From CAYMUC01 sp964471865 (lineage in GTDB: Bacteria > Actinomycetota > Acidimicrobiia > Acidimicrobiales > Ilumatobacteraceae): 32,759 nt of DNA. The notes under the pieces are model-generated. The model saw only the letters and a list, made by a program, of their open reading frames with translations. It made no database searches and had not been told where the DNA came from. Positions within the stretch are counted from its first letter, which is position 1; every line of letters begins with the position of its first letter. The translations under genes were made by a program, and so were the position numbers. This document shows, piece by piece, positions 15,598 to 23,532 of the stretch. The stretch spans positions 1 to 32,759 of the forward strand of contig CAYYHU010000024.1 in assembly GCA_964471865.1 (NCBI GenBank), written 5' to 3'.

Positions 15598-15969
15598 TCA
15601 GACGAGTTCGATACGACACATCGGGGCGTTGTCGCCCTGACGCGGACCGAGCTTGAGAATCCGCAGATACCCACCATTGCGGGTGAGATAGCGAGGAGCG
15701 ACGTCATGCACGAGCTTGAACGTCATCTCTTGATCACCGAGATACCCCTGGATCTGGCGGATCCGATGCACCCGCATCGGCTCACCATCTTGGGCCTTCT
15801 TGGCCTTGGTGATGAGCTTCTCCGCGATGGGACGCAGCGCCTTGGCCTTGGCCTCGGTGGTCACGATGGCCTCGGCCGCGAACAGGGACGCAGCGAGGTT
15901 GGCCATCATCAACCGTTGATGGGCGGCGTCACCGCCGAAATTACGTGCTCGTCGTGGCGTTGCAGGCAT
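15598..15969 (-). CDS. rplQ: Ribosomal protein L17 (bL17)
   Basis: A 123-residue large-subunit protein near the exit tunnel. It starts MPATPRRARNFGGDAAHQRL, where many L17 proteins have a basic GRKLGR-type sequence, then MMANLAASLFAAEAIVTTEAKAK, the RPIAEKLITKAKK helix, and ends with GYLRILKLGPRQGDNAPMC. Length and order are normal. It lies 25 bases after rpoA in the alpha operon. Confidence 0.97.
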   Translation of the reverse strand: MPATPRRARNFGGDAAHQRLMMANLAASLFAAEAIVTTEAKAKALRPIAEKLITKAKKAQDGEPMRVHRIRQIQGYLGDQEMTFKLVHDVAPRYLTRNGGYLRILKLGPRQGDNAPMCRIELV

Positions 15970-15994
15970 GGGTGGTCCTTGAGTCGATGAGAGA

Positions 15995-16927
15995 TCAGCC
16001 GCGCAGCGTCAGGCCGCGCTGATCGAGCTTCTCGATCACTTCGTCCAGGCTCTTTTGCCCGAAGTTCGTGATGTTGAGCAGGTCGTCCTCGGTCTTGGTG
16101 AGCAGTTCGCCCACCGTGTTGACCTGGGCCCGCTTGAGGCAGTTGCGGGGACGCTCCGAAAGATCGAGGTCCTCGATGGGGAGATCGAGATCGGGCGATC
16201 CGGTCGTGGGTCCCGAGGTGTCGGCCAACTGAAGGCCCTGGGGCTCTTCGGTGAGGGTGGCCACGAGATCCACGAGGGAGCGAAGCGTGGCGCCCGCCGA
16301 TGCCAAGGCTTCACGCGGGGTGATCGAACCATCGGTTTCGATATCGAACACCAAGCGGTCATAGTTGGTCGACTGCTCCACCCGGGTGGGCTCGACGCTG
16401 AACATGACCCGGCGCACCGGCGAAAAGAGCGCATCGATCGGAATCACACCAATGGTGCGGTTCTGGGAATCCCGCTCGCTCGAGAGGTAGCCGCGGCCCT
16501 TTTCGATCGTGAGATCGATCGCCAGGCGACCCTTCGCATTCAGCGTGGCGATATGGAGGTCGGGATTGAGAATCTCGACATCTGATGGGCAGTGGATGTC
16601 GGCCGCGGTGACCGTGGCCGGACCACGGGCATCGATGCGCGCCACCACGGGCTCATCCGTGGTCGACACCAACACGACGTCCTTGAGCGCCAAGATGATG
16701 TCGGTCACGTCTTCGGCAATGCCGGCGATCGTGTCGAATTCGTGAAGGGCATCGTCGAAACGGACCTGGGTGATGGCCGCTCCCGGGATCGACGACAACA
16801 GGGTGCGCCGAAGGGAGTTGCCGATCGTGTGGCCGAACCCCGGATCGAGGGGGCCGATCGTGAAGGACTGCCGGGTCGGATGGTCCTCGCCGATCGCTTC
16901 GACGACGGGGCGCTGGATGACGAGCAT
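15995..16927 (-). CDS. rpoA: RNA polymerase subunit alpha
   Basis: The 310-residue subunit nucleates polymerase assembly. The N-terminal dimerisation domain (about 1-230) shows TIGPLDPGFGHTIGNSLRRTLLSSIPGAAIT, ALHEFDTIAGIAEDVTDI and DSQNRTIGVIPIDALFSPV. A short acidic linker leads to the C-terminal domain (about 248-310) with RPRNCLKRAQVNTVGELL and the DLLNITNFGQKSLDEV helix-hairpin-helix. The start is ATG at 16927, 33 bases after rpsD. Confidence 0.98.
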   Translation of the reverse strand: MLVIQRPVVEAIGEDHPTRQSFTIGPLDPGFGHTIGNSLRRTLLSSIPGAAITQVRFDDALHEFDTIAGIAEDVTDIILALKDVVLVSTTDEPVVARIDARGPATVTAADIHCPSDVEILNPDLHIATLNAKGRLAIDLTIEKGRGYLSSERDSQNRTIGVIPIDALFSPVRRVMFSVEPTRVEQSTNYDRLVFDIETDGSITPREALASAGATLRSLVDLVATLTEEPQGLQLADTSGPTTGSPDLDLPIEDLDLSERPRNCLKRAQVNTVGELLTKTEDDLLNITNFGQKSLDEVIEKLDQRGLTLRG

Positions 16928-16960
16928 GTCGGATGCCTCTTTGTCGTAGACGGGGTCGGG

Positions 16961-17578
16961 TTACTTGGAGTAAAGCTCGACGATGAGCTGTTCGCGCACG
17001 GGGACGTCGATGTGATCACGCTGGGGCAGATCCCGAACGGTCACTTCCTTGCCTCCGTCGCCGGCCTCGAGCCACCCCACCAAGGAGCGATCGAGCACGT
17101 CGAGATTGTGTTGGATGACGATCATCTTGCGGGCCTTGTCGCCCAACGAGATCACGTCGCCGCGCCGCGCCCGGTAGCTCGGGATGTCCACGCGACGTCC
17201 ATTGACCTTGACGAGGCCATGGGAGACGAACTGGCGAGCCTGGGGCCGGGTCGATGCCCAGCCGGCACGGAACACGATGTTGTCGAGACGCACCTCGAGC
17301 AGACGCAGCAGGTTCTCACCCGTGGGGCCGGCGAGGCGGTTCGCTTCGTCGTAGGTGTTGCGGAACTGACGCTCCAAGAGACCGTAGATGTACTTCGCCT
17401 TCTGCTTCTCCTGCAGCTGGACGAGGTACTCGCTCGACGATGCCCGGCGACGGGAACGTCCGTGGTGACCGGGAGGGAAAGGCCGACGCTCGAGAGCCTT
17501 ACGACCTTTTTCGTTTTCGAAGATGTTCACGCCGAGACGGCGCGACACGCGAACTTTGGGACCGGTGTAGCGAGCCAT
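16961..17578 (-). CDS. rpsD: Ribosomal protein S4 (uS4)
   Basis: A 205-residue primary 16S rRNA-binding protein. It starts MARYTGPKVRVSRRLGVNIF and lacks the zinc-binding cysteines of the alternative form. The S4 RNA-binding domain (about residues 95-160) reads LEVRLDNIVFRAGWASTRPQ, ARQFVSHGLVKVNG and IPSYRARRGDVI. One base separates it from rpsK. S4 is the autoregulator of the alpha operon in several bacteria; no such site was identified here. Confidence 0.98.
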   Translation of the reverse strand: MARYTGPKVRVSRRLGVNIFENEKGRKALERRPFPPGHHGRSRRRASSSEYLVQLQEKQKAKYIYGLLERQFRNTYDEANRLAGPTGENLLRLLEVRLDNIVFRAGWASTRPQARQFVSHGLVKVNGRRVDIPSYRARRGDVISLGDKARKMIVIQHNLDVLDRSLVGWLEAGDGGKEVTVRDLPQRDHIDVPVREQLIVELYSK

Positions 17579-17579
17579 A

Positions 17580-17978
17580 TCAGGTCCTCCGCCGCTTCGG
17601 CTGACGGCACCCGTTATGGGGTACCGGGGTGACGTCCTTGATCGAGGACACTTCGATCCCGGTGCTCTGCAGGGACCGCAGCGCAGTGTCGCGACCCGAA
17701 CCGGGGCCCTTCACCAGCACCTCGACCTTGCGCAGGCCGTGCTCCATGGCGGCGCGAGCCGCCTTCTCGGCAGCCATCTGGGCTGCGAACGGAGTCGACT
17801 TGCGAGAACCCTTGAATCCGACGCCACCAGCCGAGGCCCACGAGATGACGTTGCCCTCGAGGTCGGTGATGGTGACGATGGTGTTGTTGAACGAGCTCTT
17901 GATGTGGGCCACGCCCACAGTGATGTTCTTGCGCTCGCGCTTGCGGGGGCGTCGTCCGCCCGGCTTCGGCTTCGCCAT
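17580..17978 (-). CDS. rpsK: Ribosomal protein S11 (uS11)
   Basis: A 132-residue platform protein of the small subunit. Signatures are VAHIKSSFNNTIVTITDLEGN, WASAGGVGFKGSRKSTPFAAQ, VKGPGSGRDTALRSLQSTG and the invariant tail SIKDVTPVPHNGCRQPKRRR. It starts with ATG 3 bases past the rpsM stop and nearly touches rpsD. Confidence 0.98.
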   Translation of the reverse strand: MAKPKPGGRRPRKRERKNITVGVAHIKSSFNNTIVTITDLEGNVISWASAGGVGFKGSRKSTPFAAQMAAEKAARAAMEHGLRKVEVLVKGPGSGRDTALRSLQSTGIEVSSIKDVTPVPHNGCRQPKRRRT

Positions 17979-17981
17979 GAC

Positions 17982-18362
17982 CTACTTCCTCACAGCCTTC
18001 TTCTTGTTCGCCACGGTACGACGTGGGCCCTTGCGGGTACGGGCGTTGGTGTGGGTGCGCTGACCGCGAACGGGCAGACCCTTGCGGTGACGCACTCCTT
18101 GGAGGCATCCGATCTCGATCTTGCGCTTGATGTCTTGTTGGACATCGCGGCGCAGGTCACCCTCGACGGTCAAATTGCCGTCGACGAAGCCACGGATGCG
18201 GTTGATCTCTTCCTCGGTGAGGTCGCGGACCCGCGTGTTGGGGTCGAGACCCAACTCGGCGCAGATGCGCTGAGCGGTCGGCTTACCGATACCGAAGATG
18301 TAGGTCAGCGAGATCTCCAACCGCTTCTCGCGGGGGATGTCGACACCGGAAATACGGGCCAT
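17982..18362 (-). CDS. rpsM: Ribosomal protein S13 (uS13)
   Basis: A 126-residue head protein that contacts L5 and P-site tRNA. It begins MARISGVDIPREKRLEISLT, includes YIFGIGKPTAQRIC and GLPVRGQRTHTNARTRKGPRR, and ends in a lysine/arginine-rich tail. The ATG at 18362 is 22 bases past rpmJ. Family length is normal. Confidence 0.98.
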   Translation of the reverse strand: MARISGVDIPREKRLEISLTYIFGIGKPTAQRICAELGLDPNTRVRDLTEEEINRIRGFVDGNLTVEGDLRRDVQQDIKRKIEIGCLQGVRHRKGLPVRGQRTHTNARTRKGPRRTVANKKKAVRK

Positions 18363-18384
18363 GAATGCGCTCCTGTTCGCCCCG

Positions 18385-18498
18385 TCAGCCCTGACGCTGC
18401 TTATGCCGGGGGTTATCGCAGATCACCATGACACGGCCGTGCCGACGGATGACCTTGCACTTTTCACAGATCTTCTTGACACTGGGTCGGACCTTCAT
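18385..18498 (-). CDS. rpmJ: Ribosomal protein L36 (bL36)
   Basis: The 37-residue zinc-ribbon protein MKVRPSVKKICEKCKVIRRH... carries the C-x2-C...C...H ligands (CEKC, then IC and H) of the zinc-binding form of L36. The ATG at 18498 is the family start; the frame is open to 18600 but that part is non-homologous. It is the first gene of the alpha operon here, because infA, its usual neighbour, is absent. Confidence 0.97.
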   Translation of the reverse strand: MKVRPSVKKICEKCKVIRRHGRVMVICDNPRHKQRQG

Positions 18499-18606
18499 CG
18501 GGCCGCTCTCTTCGTGATCGCAGTAACGACGACGCCGCAAGGACGCCACCGTTCGGGGACGGACACCTCGTCGCGCGCAGGTAGTGCGCCGTGAGGCCAA
18601 GGAGCG

Positions 18607-18635
18607 ATGCTACCGCCGGGAACCAACAACTCCAA
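18607..18635 (-). promoter_or_regulatory. Predicted promoter of rpmJ-rpsM-rpsK-rpsD-rpoA-rplQ
   Basis: TTGGAG (18635-18630) and TAGCAT (18612-18607) on the minus strand are separated by 17 bases. The -10 region reads CGGTAGCAT, identical over nine bases with the promoter proposed ahead of rplC. It falls in the 172-base gap between adk and rpmJ and would give a leader of about 100 bases. Confidence 0.55.
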
Positions 18636-18649
18636 GTCCCGAATCGGCC

Positions 18650-18669
18650 CCGGGAAGGCACTCCCCCGG
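18650..18669 (-). terminator. Weak GC-rich hairpin after adk
   Basis: CCGGG and CCCGG arms (plus-strand 50-54 and 65-69 of the 18600 block) lie within 2 bases of the adk stop codon. The stem is only 5 bp with an internal A/G-rich loop and no T-run follows. It could end part of the secY-adk transcript just ahead of the rpmJ promoter. Confidence 0.25.
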
Positions 18670-18670
18670 T

Positions 18671-19336
18671 TCATCGCCGATGCGGCCTGGCATCGATGGC
18701 GGAGGTGAGCCGCGCAAAGACCTCATCGGGTGAGCCCACACCATCGACGACCACCATGCGGCCATGGCCTCCGTAGAACTCGATGAGGGGTGAGGTCTGA
18801 GTCTCGTAGAGATCCAGCCGCCGATTGACGGCGTCGGGCGTGTCGTCATCGCGCTGCACGACATCGCCTCCGCAGACCTCGCAGAGCCACGGCGACCTCT
18901 GGGTGGGTGCCGCGGTGTAGTTGGAACCGCAATCCCGACACACCCGTCGCGACGAGATCCGCTCGAGGACCAGTTCCCGCGGAACGCTCAAGTCGATGAC
19001 CATGTCGAGGGGCCGACGACTCGTGATCGTCTCGAGACGTTCAGCCTGCTCCACGGTGCGGGGGAAACCATCGAGGATGTAGCCCCGGGTACGGGCATCA
19101 TCGCGGGACAGTCGCTCATCGACGATCCCCACCATGATGTCGTCGCCCACGAGACCACCAGCATCCATGATCTCTTTGGCCATGCGGCCCAACTCGGTGC
19201 CCTCTCGAACCGCAGCGCGCAACATGTCACCCGTCGAGATGTGAGGAACCACGTAGTGCCGTGACAGGCGCACACATTGAGTTCCCTTCCCGGCTCCCTG
19301 ACGACCGAGGATGACCAGTCGGACCCCGGGGATCAC
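18671..19336 (-). CDS. adk: Adenylate kinase, zinc-type LID
   Basis: A 221-residue nucleotide kinase that balances ATP, ADP and AMP. The P-loop is GRQGAGKGTQ (residues 11-20; the usual GPPGAGKGTQ is changed at two positions), followed by HISTGDMLRAAV, GYILDGFPRT and a long LID domain. Four cysteines in C-x2-C pairs (133, 136, 152, 155) indicate a structural zinc site in the LID. The start is a GTG at 19336, preceded by GAGGGG, 37 bases after secY. The secY-adk pairing is the normal end of the spc operon, but map and infA do not follow. Confidence 0.97.
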   Translation of the reverse strand: MIPGVRLVILGRQGAGKGTQCVRLSRHYVVPHISTGDMLRAAVREGTELGRMAKEIMDAGGLVGDDIMVGIVDERLSRDDARTRGYILDGFPRTVEQAERLETITSRRPLDMVIDLSVPRELVLERISSRRVCRDCGSNYTAAPTQRSPWLCEVCGGDVVQRDDDTPDAVNRRLDLYETQTSPLIEFYGGHGRMVVVDGVGSPDEVFARLTSAIDARPHRR

Positions 19337-19373
19337 GACAGGCCCCTCGTCGCCGTCGGCTCGAGGGCCACGG

Positions 19374-20693
19374 TCACTTGAGGAAGCCCTCGTAGTTCCG
19401 CAGCATCAACTGGCTGTCGATCTGGCGCATCAATTCGAGCGCCACACCCACGGCGATGAGCACCGTGGTGCCCGCAAACGGGAAGGTCTGGACATCGCCG
19501 GCCCACAACACGATGTAGGGCAGGATGGCGATGAACGCCACGAACAACGCTCCGGGCAGGGTGATCCGGTTGACGACCTTGGCGAGATATCGCTCGGTCT
19601 GAGGACCGGGTCGGATACCCGGGATGAATCCACCCTGGCGCCGAATCTGATCGGCCTGACGGATCGGATCGAAGGCGATCGAGTTGTAGAAGTAGGCAAA
19701 CCCGACGATCAAGAGTGCGAACAGCACCATGTAGAGCAGGTTCTGGGAGTTCACGAGGTAGTCGTTGACGAAACTGACGATGCTTCCTCGCCACCCCTCG
19801 GCGCTTCCGAGCACATTCGAACCCAACACCGGCAGCAACAGCACCGACGACGCAAAGATGATCGGGATGATGCCGCTCTGGTTCACCTTGAGAGGGATAT
19901 AGGTGTTCTGACCGCCGTACATACGTCGACCCACGACGCGCTTGGCGAACTGCACCGGGATCCGACGCTGACCCAATTCGACACGCACCACCGCCACGAG
20001 GATGGCGATCGAGATCGCAATGAGCACGAGGAACACGAGGAGCTTGCGCGACTGCAGTAACGAGTAATAGCTGTAGGGCAGATCAGCGACCACCGACGCG
20101 AAGATCATCATCGACATGCCGTTGCCGATCCCCCGCTGGCTGATCAACTCACCCATCCACATCAATACTGCGGTTCCCACCACCAAGGTGGGGATGACGA
20201 GCAGCGCCCGCGGCATGAACGGATCCAGCAAGACGACATCGGGTGGCTGCTGGGAGGCTCCGAAGAACGCAGCACCCCGACCCTGACCGAAGATGAACGT
20301 CAGTCCGGCACCCTGCAGCAGCGCGATGGCGATGGCGACATAACGGGTCCACTGCGTGATCTTGCGCTGACCGACGGCGCCCTCGTTCTGCCACTGCTCG
20401 AGCTTGGGAATGACCACACCCAACACCTGCATGATGATGCTGGCGGTGATGTAGGGCATGATCCCGAGCGCGAAGATCGAGAAGCTGCCAAAGGCTCCCC
20501 CCGAGAACAGGTTCAAGAAACCCAGGGCACCCTGGGAACTCGCAGCCTCGCGCAACTGGCGAACCGCTTGGCCGTCGACTCCGGGAACCCGAATCGCGAC
20601 ACCGAGGCGGTAGATCACGATCACCCCGATGGTGAAGAGGATCTTGCCTCGGAGGTCTTCGACCTTGAAGAGGTTCTTGAAGTTCGACAGCAC
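19374..20693 (-). CDS. secY: Protein translocase subunit SecY
   Basis: A 439-residue multi-spanning membrane channel of the Sec machinery, with ten expected transmembrane helices. Recognisable elements are the N-terminal FKNLFKVEDLRGKILFTIGVI, the plug-region GFLNLFSGGAFGSFSIFALGI, NGMSMMIFA, the cytoplasmic QRRIPVQFAKRVVGRRMYGGQ loop, YIPLKVNQSGIIPIIFASS and the C-terminal GGFIPGIRPGPQTERYL. It starts with GTG at 20693 behind an excellent AAGGAGG. It follows rplO in the usual order. Confidence 0.98.
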   Translation of the reverse strand: MLSNFKNLFKVEDLRGKILFTIGVIVIYRLGVAIRVPGVDGQAVRQLREAASSQGALGFLNLFSGGAFGSFSIFALGIMPYITASIIMQVLGVVIPKLEQWQNEGAVGQRKITQWTRYVAIAIALLQGAGLTFIFGQGRGAAFFGASQQPPDVVLLDPFMPRALLVIPTLVVGTAVLMWMGELISQRGIGNGMSMMIFASVVADLPYSYYSLLQSRKLLVFLVLIAISIAILVAVVRVELGQRRIPVQFAKRVVGRRMYGGQNTYIPLKVNQSGIIPIIFASSVLLLPVLGSNVLGSAEGWRGSIVSFVNDYLVNSQNLLYMVLFALLIVGFAYFYNSIAFDPIRQADQIRRQGGFIPGIRPGPQTERYLAKVVNRITLPGALFVAFIAILPYIVLWAGDVQTFPFAGTTVLIAVGVALELMRQIDSQLMLRNYEGFLK

Positions 20694-20717
20694 CTGGGCC
20701 TCCTTGGTGGGCGGCGC

Positions 20718-21203
20718 TCAGCGGTTGGTGAACTGGTTGCCCCGGGCCGCAGGACGGACCTTGTAGGGCAAAGGAAGAATGGTGACCGAACCACCCGCCG
20801 CGGCGATCGCCGACTCGGCGGCCTTGGACACGGCGTGGGCGCTCACGTTCACCGCACGCGTCACCTGGCCCCGCGCCAGGACCTTCACGAAGGCCCCTTT
20901 ATGCAACAGACCGTTCGCTGCGAGAACCTCAGGGGTGATCTCGGTCGCATCGAGCGACTCGAGCACGTCGAGGTTGATGGCTTGGTACTCGACCCGGAAG
21001 GGGTTGGTGAAGCCTCGCAACTTCGGCACCCGCTGCTTGAGGGGCATCTGGCCGCCTTCGAAGCCGCGAGCCACCGTATTGCGGGCGTACTGACCCTTGG
21101 TACCGCGACCTGCGGTCTTACCACCCTTGCCGCCGATACCACGACCGACGCGCTTGGCGCGCTTGGTCGAACCCGGTGCGGGCGCGAGATCGTGAACGCG
21201 CAT
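20718..21203 (-). CDS. rplO: Ribosomal protein L15 (uL15)
   Basis: A 161-residue large-subunit protein. It starts MRVHDLAPAPGSTKRAKRVG, then the glycine-rich RGIGGKGGKTAGRGTKGQ segment, FEGGQMPLKQRVPKLRGF and a C-terminal folded domain with GRVTRA/ISAEAEKAV-like sequence (VNVSAHAVSKAAESAIAAAG). It is separated by one base from rpmD. Confidence 0.98.
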   Translation of the reverse strand: MRVHDLAPAPGSTKRAKRVGRGIGGKGGKTAGRGTKGQYARNTVARGFEGGQMPLKQRVPKLRGFTNPFRVEYQAINLDVLESLDATEITPEVLAANGLLHKGAFVKVLARGQVTRAVNVSAHAVSKAAESAIAAAGGSVTILPLPYKVRPAARGNQFTNR

Positions 21204-21204
21204 G

Positions 21205-21402
21205 TCAGTTCTCCTCAGCGGTCGACACCTCGACGAGGTGCGGAACCCGGGCGATCATGCCGCGGATCTCGGGACGGTCTGGAAGGGTGTTGGTGTCGCC
21301 GATCTTTCCCAATCCCAGGGCGCGAAGAGTTCCTCGAGCCTTGGGCTTGGCGCCGATCTTGGAGCGCACCTGAGTCACAGTGAGCATCGTCTCATCAGCC
21401 AT
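21205..21402 (-). CDS. rpmD: Ribosomal protein L30 (uL30)
   Basis: A 65-residue protein with the L30 fold: MLTVTQVRSKIGAKPKARGT, LRALGLGKIGDTNTLPDRPE and IRGMIARVPHLVEV. The ATG at 21402 overlaps the end of rpsE by 8 bases; a second in-frame ATG 15 bases downstream (MLTVTQ) is an alternative start. The open frame continues far upstream through rpsE in another frame, which is not coding for this protein. Confidence 0.96.
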   Translation of the reverse strand: MADETMLTVTQVRSKIGAKPKARGTLRALGLGKIGDTNTLPDRPEIRGMIARVPHLVEVSTAEEN

Positions 21403-21982
21403 GTCCGCCGACCTCCCCAGCTGCCATCTGACGCTGGCGCTCTTCGTAGGCGCGCAGCATGCCCTTGGGAACGAAGGAGTCGGCAGGAAGGCCGCGCCGC
21501 TTGGCGACGACATCGGGACGCTGCAAGCTCTTGAGACCTTCGATGGTCGCGCGAGCAACGTTGATGTGATTGGACGAGCCCAGCGACTTGCACAGCACGT
21601 CGTGAATGCCGGCCTCTTCCAGAATGATGCGGGCGGCTCCACCCGCGATGACGCCGGTACCGGGAGCAGCCGGCTTGAGCAGAACTCGCCCCGCACCCGT
21701 GACACCGAGAACCGGGTGGGTGATGGTGGAACCCGCCAGGGCGACGTCGAAGAGGTTCTTCTTGGCCTCCTCGGTGCCCTTTTGGATCGCCAGAGGCACT
21801 TCTTTGGCCTTGCCGTATCCGAGGCCGACGCGGCCGTTGCCGTCACCGACGACCACGAGGGCCGTGAAGGAGAAACGGCGACCGCCCTTGACGACCTTGG
21901 CCACACGATTGATCGTGATGACTCGGGACTCGCGAAGGCCTCCGGCCTCGGTGCCCGCCTGGGCTTGACTTGCGTAACTCAT
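21395..21982 (-). CDS. rpsE: Ribosomal protein S5 (uS5)
   Basis: A 195-residue small-subunit protein involved in decoding accuracy. The double-stranded RNA-binding part reads ESRVITINRVAKVVKGGRRF, ALVVVGDGNGRVGLGYGKAKEV and AIQKGTEEAKKNL; the second domain has ITHPVLGVTGAGRVLLKPAAPGTGVIAGG and the tail VAKRRGLPADSFV. The ATG overlaps the rplR stop by one base (TGATG). Confidence 0.98.
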   Translation of the reverse strand: MSYASQAQAGTEAGGLRESRVITINRVAKVVKGGRRFSFTALVVVGDGNGRVGLGYGKAKEVPLAIQKGTEEAKKNLFDVALAGSTITHPVLGVTGAGRVLLKPAAPGTGVIAGGAARIILEEAGIHDVLCKSLGSSNHINVARATIEGLKSLQRPDVVAKRRGLPADSFVPKGMLRAYEERQRQMAAGEVGGHG

Positions 21983-22350
21983 CAGAACTCCAGACCTGCT
22001 TCGCGGGCTGCCTCGGCAACTGCTGCCACTCGACCGTGATAGAGGAATCCGCCGCGGTCGAACACCACGCTCGTCACGCCCACAGCCTTGGCGCGCTCAG
22101 CGATCAGGGTACCGAGTCGCCGGGCCGCCTCGACGGTGGCACCTGAGCCCAAGGCCCGCTGATCGGCCTGGGTGGTGGACACCGAGGCGAGTGTGCGACC
22201 CGCTTCGTCGTCGATGATCTGCACGGTGAGGTGCTTGTTGGAACGGAACACCGCAAGACGCGGACGCGACGCAGTGCCTGAGATCTTCTTGCGGACCCGC
22301 CGGTGACGGCGGATACGGGCCTCGCGGCGCTCGTGGGAGATGCTGGTCAT
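21982..22350 (-). CDS. rplR: Ribosomal protein L18 (uL18)
   Basis: A 122-residue 5S rRNA-binding protein. It starts MTSISHERREARIRRHRRVR, then KKISGTASRPRLAVFRSNKH, AQIIDDEAGRTLAS-type core (here VQIIDDEAGRTLAS) and VVFDRGGFLYHGRVAAVAEA near the end. The ATG at 22350 is chosen because the frame open to 22626 lies inside rplF. It follows rplF by 16 bases. Confidence 0.97.
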   Translation of the reverse strand: MTSISHERREARIRRHRRVRKKISGTASRPRLAVFRSNKHLTVQIIDDEAGRTLASVSTTQADQRALGSGATVEAARRLGTLIAERAKAVGVTSVVFDRGGFLYHGRVAAVAEAAREAGLEF

Positions 22351-22366
22351 GATCGGTACTCCCGGC

Positions 22367-22909
22367 TCACTTCTTACCGGCCTTGCCGGCCTTACGGAGG
22401 ATGCGCTCACCGAGGTAGCGCACACCCTTGCCCTTGTAGGGCTCGGGCTTGCGGATCGAACGGATGTTGGCCGCCACCTGGCCGACCTGCTCTTTGTCGA
22501 TTCCCCGCACGATGACTCGCGTCGGCACTGGAACCTCGAAGGTGATGCCTTCGGGGGCTTCGACTTCGACGGGGTGGGAGAAACCGAGAGCCAACTTGAG
22601 CCGCTGGGCACCCTGGGCCTCGGCACGGTATCCCACGCCGACGATCTCGAGTTCCTTGGCGAAGCCGTCGGTGACGCCGATGACCATGTTGTTGACGAGT
22701 GTGCGGGTCAGACCGTGCATCGCCCGGTTCTCAGAGGCATCGTCGGGGCGCTCGACATAGACCGTCGAGTCTTCGAGACGCAGGGTGATGGCACCGGGCA
22801 GGGGGCGGGTCAGGGTCCCCTTGGGTCCCTTGACCGAGACCATGCGGTCGCTCACACTCACGTCGACACCACCGGGTACGGCGATGGGCGCTTTACCGAT
22901 TCGTGACAT
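22367..22909 (-). CDS. rplF: Ribosomal protein L6 (uL6)
   Basis: A 180-residue protein at the base of the L7/L12 stalk. It starts MSRIGKAPIAVPGGVDVSVS and shows SVKGPKGTLTRPL, then the second domain EIVGVGYRAEAQGAQRLKLA and GFSHPVEVEAPEGITFEVP, with the family signature KPEPYKGKGVRYLGERILRK at the C-terminus. Length is typical. Confidence 0.98.
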   Translation of the reverse strand: MSRIGKAPIAVPGGVDVSVSDRMVSVKGPKGTLTRPLPGAITLRLEDSTVYVERPDDASENRAMHGLTRTLVNNMVIGVTDGFAKELEIVGVGYRAEAQGAQRLKLALGFSHPVEVEAPEGITFEVPVPTRVIVRGIDKEQVGQVAANIRSIRKPEPYKGKGVRYLGERILRKAGKAGKK

Positions 22910-22921
22910 GTCGGCTCTTCC

Positions 22922-23323
22922 TCACCACACGTAACAGAGGACTTCGCCGCCCACGTTGCGCTGGCGCGCTTCGCGATCGGTCATCAGCCCCTGGCTGGTC
23001 GACAACACGGCGACTCCAAGACCCCCGAGAACGCGAGGAACTGTGGTCGCTTTCGAGTACACCCGCAGACCGGGCTTGGACACCCGGCGCAGACCCGAGA
23101 TCGTGCGATGACGCTCGGGCGAGTACTTCATGGCAATGGTCAGAACGTCGCCAGGTCCCTTGGTGGAGGGCGCCACGGTGAATCCCGTGATGTAACCCTC
23201 CTGTTCCAGGATCTTGGCGAGCGCCAACTTCTGACGCGAGGACGGCATCGACACCTGATCGTGCATCGCCACGTTGGCGTTGCGGATCCGGGTCAGCATG
23301 TCGGCGATGGGATCGGTCAGCAT
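22922..23323 (-). CDS. rpsH: Ribosomal protein S8 (uS8)
   Basis: A 133-residue protein binding the central domain of 16S rRNA. It starts MLTDPIADMLTRIRNANVAM and has MPSSRQKLALAKILEQEGYI, RRVSKPGLRVYSKATTVPRV and the C-terminal GLGVAVLSTSQGLMTDREAR, GGEVLCYVW. In E. coli S8 represses the spc operon; I did not find a matching target here. Confidence 0.98.
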   Translation of the reverse strand: MLTDPIADMLTRIRNANVAMHDQVSMPSSRQKLALAKILEQEGYITGFTVAPSTKGPGDVLTIAMKYSPERHRTISGLRRVSKPGLRVYSKATTVPRVLGGLGVAVLSTSQGLMTDREARQRNVGGEVLCYVW

Positions 23324-23330
23324 AAGGGCC

Positions 23331-23516
23331 TCACCAACTCGACTTCGTCAGACCGGGGATCTCCCCGGCGTGGGCCAGCTCACGCAGGCACACCCGGCAG
23401 AGTCCAAACTTGCGATACACCGAGCGCGCTCGGCCACACCGCCGACAGCGGGTGTAGGCGCGCACCTTGAACTTGGGCTTGCGCTCTGACTTGATGATCA
23501 ACGACTTCTTGGCCAT
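23331..23516 (-). CDS. rpsN: Ribosomal protein S14, zinc-binding type Z (uS14)
   Basis: A 61-residue short S14. The zinc knuckle CRRCGRARSVYRKFGLCRVC gives four cysteine ligands, marking the zinc-dependent form, and LRELAHAGEIPGLTKSSW is the invariant C-terminus. The ATG at 23516 begins MAKKSLIIKSERKPKF. A zinc-free paralogue may exist elsewhere for zinc starvation; none is in the window. Confidence 0.98.
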   Translation of the reverse strand: MAKKSLIIKSERKPKFKVRAYTRCRRCGRARSVYRKFGLCRVCLRELAHAGEIPGLTKSSW

Positions 23517-23532
23517 GTCCGTGCGCCCTCGC

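Noticed and set aside
18499..18670. Searched for infA, a small RNA or tRNA in the adk-rpmJ gap
   Set aside because: Only a promoter-like pair and a weak hairpin are visible; no cloverleaf or IF-1-like frame.
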